From Chryseobacterium potabilaquae (GTDB lineage: Bacteria; Bacteroidota; Bacteroidia; Flavobacteriales; Weeksellaceae), in contig NZ_CACVBR010000019.1 of assembly GCF_902728265.1 (NCBI RefSeq), forward strand, positions 1 through 64,000: a stretch of DNA of 64,000 nt. Direction: 5' to 3'. The position numbers and the translations under genes are program-made. This document shows, in pieces, positions 50,501 through 59,818 of this stretch. The notes beneath the pieces were generated by a model that saw nothing but the letters and a program-made list of their open reading frames with translations, was not told the DNA's origin and searched no databases. How positions within the stretch are numbered: the first letter of the stretch is position 1; each line of letters opens with the position of its first letter.

Positions 50501-51994
50501 TTAATTTACCATTGATTGGTAGATAAACTTTAACGAACTATTCACCATTTCGATTATCGGTTGTGGTAAAATACCTAATACAATTACGAAAATCGCTAAA
50601 CTTGCCAATACAGAAAATTCTACTCCGGATAAATCTTTTACGGTACTTAATACGGCTTCGTCGCCCTGTCCAAACATTGCTTTCCCATAGAATCTTAATA
50701 GATATACCGCACAAAGAATTACCGTTAGTCCAGCAATCACAGCAGCAGTACCATTAAAATCATATACAGACTTTAATAATATGAATTCTCCTACAAAACC
50801 ATTTGTTAATGGAACACCCATAGATCCTAATAAAATAATGAGAAATAATACAGCAAATTTTGGAGCTACTTTTGCAAGACCTCCCATTTGTCTTATATCT
50901 CTCGACTTAAATCGTTTGTATAAGATATCACAACAGTAGAATAAACCGACTACATTAATACCATGGGCAAATGTTTGTACTAAAGCTCCTTCACCACCCT
51001 CAATATTTAAGTTTCCTCTTAATGTAATTACTGCAGAAGAGAATATCCCGGCAACCATCAATCCAACATGAGAGAAAGAAGAATAGGCAATGATTCTTTT
51101 CATATCAGTTTGTATAATGGCGATCAATGCGCCGTGTACAATACCAACAATTGCCAGTATGATTACAATTTGTCCAGAGATTCCCGCAATGGGTATCGGA
51201 GTAATTGCTAATAGATAACGTATTACACCATATATTGCCATTTTAAGCATGATACCTGATAATAGCATAGATCCTTGAGTAGGAGAATAGGTATAAGTAT
51301 CAGGTTGCCAAGTATGAAAAGGGAATACTGGAAGCTTTACGGCAAACGCAAAGAAAATAAACCAGAATACGATGGTTTGCTGTGTCTCGTTTAATTGTGC
51401 ATTATATAAATCTGTTAAAGAGAATGAAGCTGAATGGTTATAGACATAAATCAATCCAGCTAACATAAATAATGATCCTACAAATGTATAGACAAAAAAT
51501 TTAGTAGTGAATTCAAATCTTTTATTTTCTTGTCCCCAAAGTCCGGCGATAAACCAAATAGGAATCAAAGTTACTTCCCAGAAAATATAGAATAATAAAC
51601 CGTCCAGTGAAGTGAAGACTCCTACAAGTCCAAACTGCATCAACAATATCAAGCCATAAAAAGTATTTCTATAGTTTATATTTTCATTGAAAGAAGATAA
51701 AATGATGATTGGCATCAAAATATTGGTCAACAATAAAAGCAGCATACTCATTCCGTCTATACCAAAATGAAGTGAACTCTTCATAAATTGTGACCATGGA
51801 TAATTGATTTCGTGCTGTAATACACTATCTACTGTCGGAGTAAAATCAAAATCCGAAAGTACATAGAATGTAAGAAGCATCTGTATCAATGCAATTCCTA
51901 ACGCCAAATATTTGCTGGAATGACTCTTCCATGCAAAAACTAATCCCGAACCTACTAGAGGTAATAGTAATAATGTTAATAACAAACAAGACAT
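50501..51994 (-). CDS. nuoM: NADH-quinone oxidoreductase subunit M
   Basis: This proton-pumping, Mrp antiporter-like subunit has 497 residues and about 14 helices. Visible conserved parts are FGIDGMSMLLLLLTN (about 77-91), FYIFWEVTLIPIWFI with the key Glu near 137, FFAFAVKLPVFPFHTW with the key Lys near 217 and YSSFSHVGLMVAGI near 305. It is separated from nuoL by only 3 bases and from nuoN by 16. Confidence 0.96.
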   Translation of the reverse strand: MSCLLLTLLLLPLVGSGLVFAWKSHSSKYLALGIALIQMLLTFYVLSDFDFTPTVDSVLQHEINYPWSQFMKSSLHFGIDGMSMLLLLLTNILMPIIILSSFNENINYRNTFYGLILLMQFGLVGVFTSLDGLLFYIFWEVTLIPIWFIAGLWGQENKRFEFTTKFFVYTFVGSLFMLAGLIYVYNHSASFSLTDLYNAQLNETQQTIVFWFIFFAFAVKLPVFPFHTWQPDTYTYSPTQGSMLLSGIMLKMAIYGVIRYLLAITPIPIAGISGQIVIILAIVGIVHGALIAIIQTDMKRIIAYSSFSHVGLMVAGIFSSAVITLRGNLNIEGGEGALVQTFAHGINVVGLFYCCDILYKRFKSRDIRQMGGLAKVAPKFAVLFLIILLGSMGVPLTNGFVGEFILLKSVYDFNGTAAVIAGLTVILCAVYLLRFYGKAMFGQGDEAVLSTVKDLSGVEFSVLASLAIFVIVLGILPQPIIEMVNSSLKFIYQSMVN

Positions 51995-51997
51995 TAT

Positions 51998-53911
51998 CTA
52001 TTGTAATAAAAAGTTAACAATTAATATAATTCCCACAGCTAACGACATGATAAGAATGTAATTTTCTACATTACCATTTTGAACACGTTTCATTGCTTTC
52101 CCACTATCTTCAGCTCCATCACCCACAAAGTCTACAAAACGATCCAAAACTCCTTTATCAAACATCTTTCCTCCGCGTCCTAATCCTTCAACAGTTTTTA
52201 CAATCAAAGCATTGTAAAGTTCGTCAATATATAATTTCTTAGCAGAAAGTTTTTCCCATCCTGTATATTGTTCCTCTGGAAGTGCTTGTTTTTTCTTATT
52301 TACATACGTGTTTTTAACAATAAACCAAACACCGAAGAACATGATAACAGTGGCTGCTAAAAGTATCATTTCAGTACCAAATGGGACACCGGATAAAGTG
52401 GTCTCCATTTGTTTAAAGCTTTCCTCAGTAAGAACAGGCTTTAGCCACTCCATTAATTTCGCATAGTGACCATGACCAATAAAATGAGGAAGATTAATAA
52501 AACCTCCAATTACGGAAAAAATAGCCAATATGATCAAGGGTAAAGTCATATTTGAAGGACTCTCATGTAAATGATGTTTTTGTTCCTCCGTACCTCGAAA
52601 TTCCCCATGAAAAGTCAAATAGTATAATCTGAACATATAAGTTGCAGTCATTGCTGCTAAAACAAATAAAATAACCCAATAAATAGGATTTTTAGCGAAT
52701 GCTGCTACCAAAATTTCATCTTTGGAAATCATCCCTGAAAGTAATGGAAACCCCGAAATGGCTAGAGTTCCAATAAGGAAAGTAGCATGAGTAATAGGAA
52801 TGTATTTTTTTAGCCCTCCCATAAAGCGCATATCTTGTTCGTTGCTCATTGCATGAATTACAGAACCTGCTCCTAAGAATAATAAAGCCTTAAAGAATGC
52901 ATGCGTCATTACATGAAACATAGCTGTTGTATAAGCTCCTAATCCTAAAGCAATGAACATAAAACCAAGTTGAGAAACTGTAGAATATGCTAATACTTTT
53001 TTGATGTCATTTTGACGAAGAGCATAGAATCCTGCTAACGCAGCAGTTAAGAATCCGATAAATAAAATTCCTCCTTGAACAGTAGGGGCTAAAGTAAATA
53101 AGAAATTTGATCTCACTACTAAATAAATACCTGCGGTTACCATCGTAGCAGCATGAATCAATGCTGAAACAGGAGTTGGACCGGCCATTGCATCCGGTAA
53201 CCATGTATATAAAGGAACCTGAGCGGATTTACCGGTTGCACCAATAAACAAACTCGCTGTAATAAATATAATTACTGTTCCGTCTAATTCAAATTTTGAA
53301 GCGTTGTGTGCTACAGAAAGATAATCAACAGCATTTGTTTGAGAAGCAATCATAAAGATACCTATCAACAAGGCAAGATCACCAATTCTATTCATGATGA
53401 AAGCTTTTCTTGCTGCTTTACCATATTCTTCATTAGTATACCAAAAACCAATTAATAAATAAGAACAAAGACCTACACCTTCCCATCCAATAAATAAGAT
53501 AAGATAATTACTTCCCATTACCAAAAGTAGCATGGAGAAGATGAATAGGTTCAAATAAGTGAAAAATTTATAAAAGCCTTTATCGTGGCTCATATATCCA
53601 ATGGAGTAGAGGTGGATCAGAGAACCAATACCTGTAATGATCATTATCATCATTAATGATAACTGATCAATTTGGAATCCAAAATTAATCTGGATGCCAT
53701 TTACTCTAAACCATTCAAAGGCTTTTACAATGACAGGTTGGCTTTCAGAATTGAAATTTATGAAAAGACTTACTGCAATACAGAAAGAACCAAAAACTAC
53801 AGAAGTTGCCAATGAACCTACCAAAATTTTTGGAAGATTTTTTCCGAATAAACCGTTAATAAGAAAACCTATAAGTGGTAAAAGTACTATTGCATACACT
53901 AAATTTTCCAT
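51998..53911 (-). CDS. nuoL: NADH-quinone oxidoreductase subunit L
   Basis: This is the distal antiporter-like membrane subunit with 637 residues. It has about 15 helices plus the long lateral helix with a C-terminal helix (about 615-635). Conserved pieces include FQIDQLSLMMIMIITGIGSLIH (about 78-99), IGWEGVGLCSYLLIGFWY with the key Glu near 144, GKSAQVPLYTWLPDAMAGPTPVSALIHAATMV and YSTVSQLGFMFIALGLG. The 3-base gaps to nuoK and nuoM show a compact unit. Confidence 0.97.
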   Translation of the reverse strand: MENLVYAIVLLPLIGFLINGLFGKNLPKILVGSLATSVVFGSFCIAVSLFINFNSESQPVIVKAFEWFRVNGIQINFGFQIDQLSLMMIMIITGIGSLIHLYSIGYMSHDKGFYKFFTYLNLFIFSMLLLVMGSNYLILFIGWEGVGLCSYLLIGFWYTNEEYGKAARKAFIMNRIGDLALLIGIFMIASQTNAVDYLSVAHNASKFELDGTVIIFITASLFIGATGKSAQVPLYTWLPDAMAGPTPVSALIHAATMVTAGIYLVVRSNFLFTLAPTVQGGILFIGFLTAALAGFYALRQNDIKKVLAYSTVSQLGFMFIALGLGAYTTAMFHVMTHAFFKALLFLGAGSVIHAMSNEQDMRFMGGLKKYIPITHATFLIGTLAISGFPLLSGMISKDEILVAAFAKNPIYWVILFVLAAMTATYMFRLYYLTFHGEFRGTEEQKHHLHESPSNMTLPLIILAIFSVIGGFINLPHFIGHGHYAKLMEWLKPVLTEESFKQMETTLSGVPFGTEMILLAATVIMFFGVWFIVKNTYVNKKKQALPEEQYTGWEKLSAKKLYIDELYNALIVKTVEGLGRGGKMFDKGVLDRFVDFVGDGAEDSGKAMKRVQNGNVENYILIMSLAVGIILIVNFLLQ

Positions 53912-53914
53912 TCT

Positions 53915-54244
53915 TTATCCTCTTAATTTATTAAATATACTTACGTCTACAGAACGGGTATTTCTATATAGCATAGCAATAATTGCCAGACCTACTGCTA
54001 CTTCTGCTGCAGCAACCACCATAATGAAGAAAACCAAAAGCTGTCCGTCACCATTTCCTTTATATGCCGAAAAAGCAGCCAAAAGTAGGTTTACAGAGTT
54101 CAGCATGAGTTCTACACAGCCCAAAATTACAATAGCATTTTTTCTCAATAATACTCCTAATACTCCCAAACAGAATAATACTGAAGAAAGAATTACGAAG
54201 TATTCTAAAGGAACGCTTTGTATAAATGTATTTACTTCTCCCAT
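53915..54244 (-). CDS. nuoK: NADH-quinone oxidoreductase subunit K
   Basis: This small three-helix subunit of the proton channel has 109 residues. The conserved glutamates lie in the second and third helices (GCVELMLNSVNLLL and VVAAAEVAVGLAII). It is preceded by nuoJ (6-base gap) and followed by nuoL (3-base gap). Length and helix pattern are as expected. Confidence 0.96.
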   Translation of the reverse strand: MGEVNTFIQSVPLEYFVILSSVLFCLGVLGVLLRKNAIVILGCVELMLNSVNLLLAAFSAYKGNGDGQLLVFFIMVVAAAEVAVGLAIIAMLYRNTRSVDVSIFNKLRG

Positions 54245-54250
54245 AATTTT

Positions 54251-54748
54251 TTATAGATCTTTTTTACCGATTAATACAGCACCTACAATACCTGCTAAAA
54301 TAAGTATGGATGCAAGTTCAAATGGTAAAACATATTCATTAAATAAAAGTCTACCCAGATTTTTTGTAAGACCAACCCCTCTGTCTACGTTTTCAACAAC
54401 GATATGGTTTTCCTGAACTCCTCTAAAAATACCTAAAATACCTACTAAAAGTAGACCTGCTGTAAAAACTCCAACAAATTTTAAAGTATTGTTCTTCCTA
54501 CTTTCGTCTTCTTTATTAAGGTTAAGCATCATCAGAATATAAAGAAATAATACCATGATGGCTCCTGCATAGACAATAATTTGAATGATTGCTAAAAATT
54601 GAGCGTTCAAAAGAACGTACATTCCTGCAATTGAAAACATCGTAACAATTAATGACAAAATAGCATATAAAGGATTTCTTGCAAATACAAAATAAACAGC
54701 ACTTGCTATTGCTAAAAAAGCCACCAAGAAAAATAAAAACTGATCCAT
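54251..54748 (-). CDS. nuoJ: NADH-quinone oxidoreductase subunit J
   Basis: This 165-residue membrane subunit has five helices. The conserved third helix with the pi-bulge region reads QIIVYAGAIMVLFLYILMMLNL (about 56-77). Its start overlaps the nuoI stop by one base (TAATG) and nuoK follows after 6 bases. Compared with E. coli NuoJ it is slightly shorter at the C-terminus, which is usual in Bacteroidota. Confidence 0.95.
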   Translation of the reverse strand: MDQFLFFLVAFLAIASAVYFVFARNPLYAILSLIVTMFSIAGMYVLLNAQFLAIIQIIVYAGAIMVLFLYILMMLNLNKEDESRKNNTLKFVGVFTAGLLLVGILGIFRGVQENHIVVENVDRGVGLTKNLGRLLFNEYVLPFELASILILAGIVGAVLIGKKDL

Positions 54749-55302
54749 TATTTTACCGCATTTTTTTGTTTCTCGGACTGTCTTGTTGTGATATCAATCC
54801 TTTCATTTATTTTTTCTACTAATTTATCTTTACCATAGATAAAAGAGCCTCTATTTGTTTCTACATCTACTAATCTATCGGTAAGATAAATCGCCGATTT
54901 AGGACACGCTTCCTCACACATACCACAAAAAATACATCTAAGCATATTGATTTCATACACTGATGCATATTTTTCTTCTCTGTAAAGATGCTTTTCTTCT
55001 TTTGTTCTTTCCGAAGCAGTCATTGTAATGGCTTCAGCAGGACATGCCACTGCACAAAGTCCACAAGCTGTACATCTTTCTCTTCCTTCTTCGTCTCTTT
55101 TCAGGACATGCTGCCCTCTCCATATTGTAGTTCTTGGCTTTTGTACCTCTGGATAAGAATAGGTAGGTGGACCTTTTACAATATTTCTTACAGCATGCTT
55201 GAATGTAATCCCCATTCCTGTAAAAATCGCGGGTAAGTAGATTTTTTCAGAAAGGGTCATTTCTTTATTAGAAACAACTTTTGATCTATTCGTAAGTTTC
55301 AT
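54748..55302 (-). CDS. nuoI: NADH-quinone oxidoreductase subunit I (two 4Fe-4S clusters)
   Basis: This peripheral-arm subunit carries clusters N6a and N6b. The 184-residue protein has two ferredoxin motifs, CTACGLCAVACP near 77-88 and CIFCGMCEEACP near 123-134. An N-terminal amphipathic helix leads from the membrane (GMGITFKHAVRNIVKGP). It follows nuoH after a 74-base gap made of heptamer repeat DNA and overlaps nuoJ by one base. Confidence 0.97.
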   Translation of the reverse strand: MKLTNRSKVVSNKEMTLSEKIYLPAIFTGMGITFKHAVRNIVKGPPTYSYPEVQKPRTTIWRGQHVLKRDEEGRERCTACGLCAVACPAEAITMTASERTKEEKHLYREEKYASVYEINMLRCIFCGMCEEACPKSAIYLTDRLVDVETNRGSFIYGKDKLVEKINERIDITTRQSEKQKNAVK

Positions 55303-55376
55303 TTAGTTATAGATATTAGATGTTAGACATGAGATTTTAGACTAATCTTGTCTGTTATCTTAATTTTATATTTAAT
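55303..55376. repeat. 7-bp periodic TAGAYNT repeat between nuoH and nuoI
   Basis: From 55310 the sequence reads as heptamers TAGATAT, TAGATGT, TAGACAT, GAGATTT, TAGACTA. The unit is the reverse complement of the AATCTRA unit seen at 28180. No gene or hairpin explains it. The rest of the gap is AT-rich. Confidence 0.65.
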
Positions 55377-56438
55377 TTAATTTCCAAATGCTAATATTAC
55401 AGCACCTGTCACTAGCAAGTTTACTAATGCCATAGGAATCAATGTTTTCCATCCTAAGTGCATCAATTGGTCATATCTGAATCTTGGTAATGTCCATCTA
55501 ATCCACATAAAGATAAGGATTCCGATGATAGTTTTTGTTAAAAATGCTACAATACTCAAAATGCCGGCCGCATTTTCTCCCCAATTTTGATTTACCCATT
55601 CAATTCCTGGATAATTATATCCTCCAAAGAAAAGGACTACCATGAAAGCGTTTGAAATAAACATATTCACATATTCTCCAAACATATATAAACCTAGTTT
55701 CATAGAAGAATATTCTGTGGAATATCCAGTAACTAATTCAGATTCACATTCAGGTAGATCAAACGGGTGTCTATTAGTTTCCGCTAATGCAGCCACAAAG
55801 AAAACAAGAAATGCGATGGGTTGGTAAAGAATATTCCAATTCATACCATCAATGGCAAAAAGCCCCCAAATTTTTCCTCCAGCTTGACTTTCAGAAATCT
55901 CTTTTAAATCTAAACTTCCTGTCATCATAATAATAGAAAGCAGCGCTAATCCCATAGCTAATTCATAAGAAATCATTTGAGAAGAAGCACGGATTGCTCC
56001 TATTAATGAATATTTGTTATTGGATGCCCAACCTCCAATCATAATTCCATATACTCCAATTGAAGCCATTCCGATGATGTAAAGTACACCTACGTCAATA
56101 TTAGCCACTTGAAGGTCGAAAGACGTTCCATCAATATTTAAACTTTTACCCCAAGGAATAACTGCTCCTGTAATGAGTGAAATAAACATTACCAATGCAG
56201 GACCCAAGATGAATAAAAATTTTTCTGCATTAGCAGGAGTAAAATCTTCTTTAAAGAAAAATTTTCCACCATCGGCAAGCGGTTGTAGTAGTGCGAATGG
56301 TCCGGCTCTGTTTGGTCCAATTCTATCTTGCATAACAGCAGCAACTTTTCTTTCTGCCCAAGTAGAGTAGGCAGCTATTGTTAATGATAACAAGAAAAGT
56401 GCTAATACAAGTATAAGTTTAAATGTAATTAAATCCAT
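55377..56438 (-). CDS. nuoH: NADH-quinone oxidoreductase subunit H
   Basis: This membrane subunit forms the quinone-binding chamber with NuoB and NuoD. The 353-residue protein has eight helices and the conserved ERKVAAVMQDRIGPNRAGP loop (about 29-47), LQPLADGGKFFFKEDF (about 51-66), ASSQMISYELAMGLALL and the cytoplasmic loop AALAETNRHPFDLPECESELVTGY with acidic residues. Gaps of 81 bases to nuoG and 74 to nuoI both hold repeat DNA. Confidence 0.97.
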   Translation of the reverse strand: MDLITFKLILVLALFLLSLTIAAYSTWAERKVAAVMQDRIGPNRAGPFALLQPLADGGKFFFKEDFTPANAEKFLFILGPALVMFISLITGAVIPWGKSLNIDGTSFDLQVANIDVGVLYIIGMASIGVYGIMIGGWASNNKYSLIGAIRASSQMISYELAMGLALLSIIMMTGSLDLKEISESQAGGKIWGLFAIDGMNWNILYQPIAFLVFFVAALAETNRHPFDLPECESELVTGYSTEYSSMKLGLYMFGEYVNMFISNAFMVVLFFGGYNYPGIEWVNQNWGENAAGILSIVAFLTKTIIGILIFMWIRWTLPRFRYDQLMHLGWKTLIPMALVNLLVTGAVILAFGN

Positions 56439-56519
56439 TTTATTTTTATAGATATTAGATATAAGAAGTCAGGTGAAACCTTTGTCTGATGTCTGAAATC
56501 TGATGTCTTTAAATTAATA
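56439..56519. repeat. 7-bp periodic repeat in both orientations between nuoG and nuoH
   Basis: The gap has TAGATAT twice at about 56449-56462. Further on the opposite-strand form follows: GTCTGAT, GTCTGAA, ATCTGAT, GTCT at about 56487-56511. The two halves are therefore a loose inverted arrangement of the same heptamer. It may fold, but no strong stem is seen. Confidence 0.65.
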
Positions 56520-57518
56520 TTATTGTTCGTCTTTTTCGCTGATTTCTTTTGCCATAGGATTATCTAAAACTCTTAGTTCATCTTTTGGCTTTTCGTAATG
56601 ATTTAATGAAATGACAGAATGTCTATCAATATGTCTAGGACCTTCGATATTCCAGTCTTTCAATTCCTTTCTATCAAAACGACAAGTATCACAAATAAAC
56701 TCTTCAACTTCTCCCCATTGATCCTTTCTAGCTGTAATTCTTACAATTTCATCACCTTTCATCCAAACAACAGCTTTTCCAGAACATTTGTCACACGTAC
56801 AAGAAGCATTCATAGGCTTGGTAAACCACACTCTACTTGCGAATCGAGCAGTTCTATCTGTTAATGCACCTACAGGGCATACATCAATGACATTTCCTAT
56901 GAAGTCATTATCTAACGCTTTATTTAGATAAGTAGAAATTTCAGCGTGATCTCCTCTGAAAAGAATTCCATGTTCTCTGGTATCTGTAAGTTGATTAGCT
57001 GTAAGTACACATCTTGCACACAGAATACAGCGGTTCATATTCAATTTAATATTTGGACCAAGATCATCTGCCTCATAAGTGTTTCTCTCAAATTCGGTTC
57101 TTGTATTTTCAACCCCATGTTCATATCCCAAATCTTGAAGATGGCATTCTCCTGCTTGATCACAAATAGGACAATCTAAAGGATGATTTACTAATAAAAA
57201 TTCAGTAACAGCCTTTCTCCCTTCCTGAGCTTTTTCAGAAGTAAGGTTCTTTACTTCCATTCCGTCCATTACATTTGTTCTGCAACTTGCAACTAATTTT
57301 GGCATAGGACGAGGATCAGCTTCAGATCCTTTGGATACTTCTACTAAACAAGTTCTGCATCTCCCTCCACTGGTTTCCAATTTGCTGTAATAGCACATTG
57401 CAGGAGGTACAGATTTTCCACCAATTTGTCTTGCTGCTTCCAAAATAGAAGTTCCCGGCAAAACTTCAGTAGTTTGTCCGTCTATCGTTATTTTGAATTT
57501 TTTTACCTCTTCGCTCAT
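56520..57518 (-). CDS. nuoG: NADH-quinone oxidoreductase subunit G, short form (iron-sulfur part only)
   Basis: The 332-residue protein holds the electron-transfer part of NuoG: a 2Fe-2S ferredoxin domain (CYYSKLETSGGRCRTC, about 42-57), the His-Cys3 4Fe-4S region (CPICDQAGECHLQ, about 115-127), the NRCILCARC motif near 161-169 and CTCDKCSG...CDTCR near 238-276 (the N7-type or a second cluster site). The large molybdopterin-oxidoreductase-like domain of E. coli NuoG (about 900 residues) is absent; the gene simply ends. This short form appears usual in flavobacteria, by my memory. It follows a beta-barrel-like gene after 46 bases. Confidence 0.9.
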   Translation of the reverse strand: MSEEVKKFKITIDGQTTEVLPGTSILEAARQIGGKSVPPAMCYYSKLETSGGRCRTCLVEVSKGSEADPRPMPKLVASCRTNVMDGMEVKNLTSEKAQEGRKAVTEFLLVNHPLDCPICDQAGECHLQDLGYEHGVENTRTEFERNTYEADDLGPNIKLNMNRCILCARCVLTANQLTDTREHGILFRGDHAEISTYLNKALDNDFIGNVIDVCPVGALTDRTARFASRVWFTKPMNASCTCDKCSGKAVVWMKGDEIVRITARKDQWGEVEEFICDTCRFDRKELKDWNIEGPRHIDRHSVISLNHYEKPKDELRVLDNPMAKEISEKDEQ

Positions 57519-57564
57519 ATTCTATGCTTTTCGCTTATGCTGTTAAAAGCTTTTAAGCTATATT
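57519..57564. repeat. 7-bp periodic GCTTTTN repeat before nuoG
   Basis: The gap between nuoG and the upstream barrel-like gene reads TGCTTTT, CGCTTAT, GCTGTTA and then a short palindrome AAAAGCTTTT (57544-57553). It is of the same kind as the gap at 61657-61703 and differs from the AATCTRA family. Confidence 0.6.
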
Positions 57565-58446
57565 TTAATTATACTTCTTTGTATTAAATGTATATCCGAT
57601 GCCTGCAAAGATTTCTCCGAAAACAAAATCTTGACGAGCTTTGTCCGGTTTATTATTTAATGTAGTCTTAATATCCCACATATTGATGTATCCGGCTTTT
57701 GCTTCTGCTCTTATCATCCAGTTTTTCCAAAAAACTAAATTAAGACTTGATCTTACATCTGTTCCCATACCAGCAACGTGAAAACGGTCGCTCCTTTCAT
57801 TTCCAAAAAGTTTGATATTACTTTTCGGAAACATTACGCCAAGTCCGGCTCCATAGGACCAAACTAAATCTATATTCTTTTTGTGAATAAGATTTTTATA
57901 TTTTTCAAGGCCTAAATTTTCATAGTTTAGCCCATCTGTATGTTCGAAAGTAAGAAACTGTTCATCAGATAAATTAACTTGACCATTATGTACCATTGCC
58001 GCATATTTTGGATCAGAAATATATCCTGAAAAATCAACAGTTTGGTTTTGTTTCATAACATACTTCATATGGTCTATTCCTAAAACAAGAGCCAAATTAT
58101 CTTTAATAAAATATCCTACTCTAAAATTATACTGCGTTACGGTAAACCAAGCAGGATCAAAATAAACAATCCCAAATTTTGTAGGTCTATCTCTAGCAGA
58201 TACATTATTCAATTGAAAATCATAACCGTTTCCAGTAAAATGAATATCAGAATTACTGTATGCTCCTCGGTTCCATCCAAAAAAGACAAAAGTTTGACCT
58301 TTTTTACTCAAAGGATAAGGTTTTTCTTTCTTTTCAGCTTTATAAGGAGTTACCTCTAATTTGTACTCTTTGTCTAATGTATCTTTTTTGACTTGTCCAA
58401 ATGCAAATTCTGATATCATTAAGCTGATCATCAATATTTTTTTCAT
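57565..58446 (-). CDS. Putative outer-membrane beta-barrel protein inside the nuo operon
   Basis: The open frame starts at 58596 inside nuoF, but the signal peptide MKKILMISLMISEFAFGQ begins at ATG 58446, one base after the nuoF stop. The resulting 293-residue protein has no recognised domain. After a short charged segment (VTPYKAEKKEKPYPLSK) it has alternating strands such as QTFVFFGWNRGAYS, FRVGYFIKDNLALVLG, DLVWSYGAGLGVMFP, VFGEIFAGIGYTF, typical of a porin-like or OmpW-type barrel. It sits between nuoF and nuoG, an unusual place for an outer-membrane protein. Its role in complex I is unknown; it may only be co-transcribed. Confidence 0.7.
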   Translation of the reverse strand: MKKILMISLMISEFAFGQVKKDTLDKEYKLEVTPYKAEKKEKPYPLSKKGQTFVFFGWNRGAYSNSDIHFTGNGYDFQLNNVSARDRPTKFGIVYFDPAWFTVTQYNFRVGYFIKDNLALVLGIDHMKYVMKQNQTVDFSGYISDPKYAAMVHNGQVNLSDEQFLTFEHTDGLNYENLGLEKYKNLIHKKNIDLVWSYGAGLGVMFPKSNIKLFGNERSDRFHVAGMGTDVRSSLNLVFWKNWMIRAEAKAGYINMWDIKTTLNNKPDKARQDFVFGEIFAGIGYTFNTKKYN

Positions 58447-58447
58447 T

Positions 58448-59806
58448 CTAAGTGTTTTTTTCAACAGAAGGGATTGGATCTGCATAATTTGCCAATCCGT
58501 AGTTTTGTGTTTGGGACAATTCAGGGTTTTTGATATGCCACTCAAACTCATCTCTGAAATGGCGTATTGCAGCTGCAACAGGCCAAGCTGCTGCATCTCC
58601 TAACGGACAAATCGTATTTCCTTCAATCTTTCTTTGGATATCCCAAAGAAGATCTATGTCTTCTATTTTACCTTGTCCGTTTTCAATTTTTTTCAATATT
58701 TTATACATCCACCCAGTTCCTTCACGACAAGGTGTGCATTGTCCGCAACTTTCATGATTATAAAATCTTGCTAATGTCATGGTATGTTCCACAATACATT
58801 GGTCTTCGTCTAAAACAATAAAGCCTCCAGAACCCATCATAGTTCCGGTTGCAAAACCTCCATCTGCTAAGGATTCATAATTCATATATCTTGGTTCCCC
58901 GTTGATGGTCTTTAATAATAAATTAGCAGGTACAATAGGTACTGAGCTACCACCGGGAATACAAGCTTTTAATTTTTTTCCGTTTGGAATACCTCCACAA
59001 TATTCTTCAGAGTAAATGAACTCTTCCACAGTGATGGTCATATCAATTTCGTAAACTCCAGGCTTATTAATATTTCCACAAGCTGATATTAATTTTGTAC
59101 CGGTTGATCTTCCTACTCCAATTTTAGCATATTCAGCACCTGTAATATCCATGATGGGAACAATAGCAGCGATTGATTCCACGTTATTTACTACTGTTGG
59201 TCTTTCCCAAAGCCCTTTTACAGCAGGAAAGGGAGGTTTTAATCTTGGATTTCCTCTTTTACCTTCCAGAGATTCCAGCAATGCTGTTTCTTCCCCGCAG
59301 ATATAAGCTCCACCACCTCTTTGAACATAAATTTCCAAATCAAACCCAGTTCCTAAAATATTTTTACCTAAAAACCCAGCTGCCTTCGCTTCTTCAATGG
59401 CCTCTTCTAAAATATCCGGAATCCATGAATATTCCCCACGGATATATATATAAGATGTATTAGAACCTAAACAATAAGAGGAGATTAACATTCCTTCAAT
59501 CAATAAATGAGGAAGAAACTCCATTAAATATCGGTCTTTAAAAGTTCCAGGTTCAGACTCATCAGCATTTACCACTAAGTGTCTTGGAACACCTTCCGGT
59601 TTTGCTAAAAAACTCCATTTCATTCCTGTTGGAAAACCAGCTCCACCACGTCCACGAAGCCCAGAAGCTTTAACTTCTTCTAGAATTTCGTCTGGAGTCA
59701 TTTTCAAGGCTTTTTCTGCCGCTCCATACCCACCTTGCTTACGGTAAGTTTCAAAGTAGCGAATACCTTCTATATGTGCATCTTTAAGTAAAAGTTTTTT
59801 ACTCAT
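58448..59806 (-). CDS. nuoF: NADH-quinone oxidoreductase subunit F
   Basis: This subunit binds NADH and FMN and holds cluster N3. The 452-residue protein has the FMN/NADH site GLRGRGGAGFPTGMKW near 50-65, the NADH glycine-rich loop YICGEETALLESLEGKRG near 168-185 and the 4Fe-4S cysteines in ESCGQCTPCREGTGW (about 353-367) with Cys near 396 in TICPLGD. It ends one base before the barrel-like gene. Confidence 0.97.
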   Translation of the reverse strand: MSKKLLLKDAHIEGIRYFETYRKQGGYGAAEKALKMTPDEILEEVKASGLRGRGGAGFPTGMKWSFLAKPEGVPRHLVVNADESEPGTFKDRYLMEFLPHLLIEGMLISSYCLGSNTSYIYIRGEYSWIPDILEEAIEEAKAAGFLGKNILGTGFDLEIYVQRGGGAYICGEETALLESLEGKRGNPRLKPPFPAVKGLWERPTVVNNVESIAAIVPIMDITGAEYAKIGVGRSTGTKLISACGNINKPGVYEIDMTITVEEFIYSEEYCGGIPNGKKLKACIPGGSSVPIVPANLLLKTINGEPRYMNYESLADGGFATGTMMGSGGFIVLDEDQCIVEHTMTLARFYNHESCGQCTPCREGTGWMYKILKKIENGQGKIEDIDLLWDIQRKIEGNTICPLGDAAAWPVAAAIRHFRDEFEWHIKNPELSQTQNYGLANYADPIPSVEKNT

Positions 59807-59818
59807 CCTATATTTTAA

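Noticed and set aside
53694..54416. 240-codon open frame on the plus strand opposite nuoL, nuoK and nuoJ
   Set aside because: It is antisense to three clear complex I genes, and its translation is low-complexity Ser/Thr/Lys-rich with no domain or promoter.
58447..58596. 50-codon N-terminal extension of the barrel-like protein in the nuo operon
   Set aside because: It lies inside nuoF; a clear signal peptide starts at ATG 58446.
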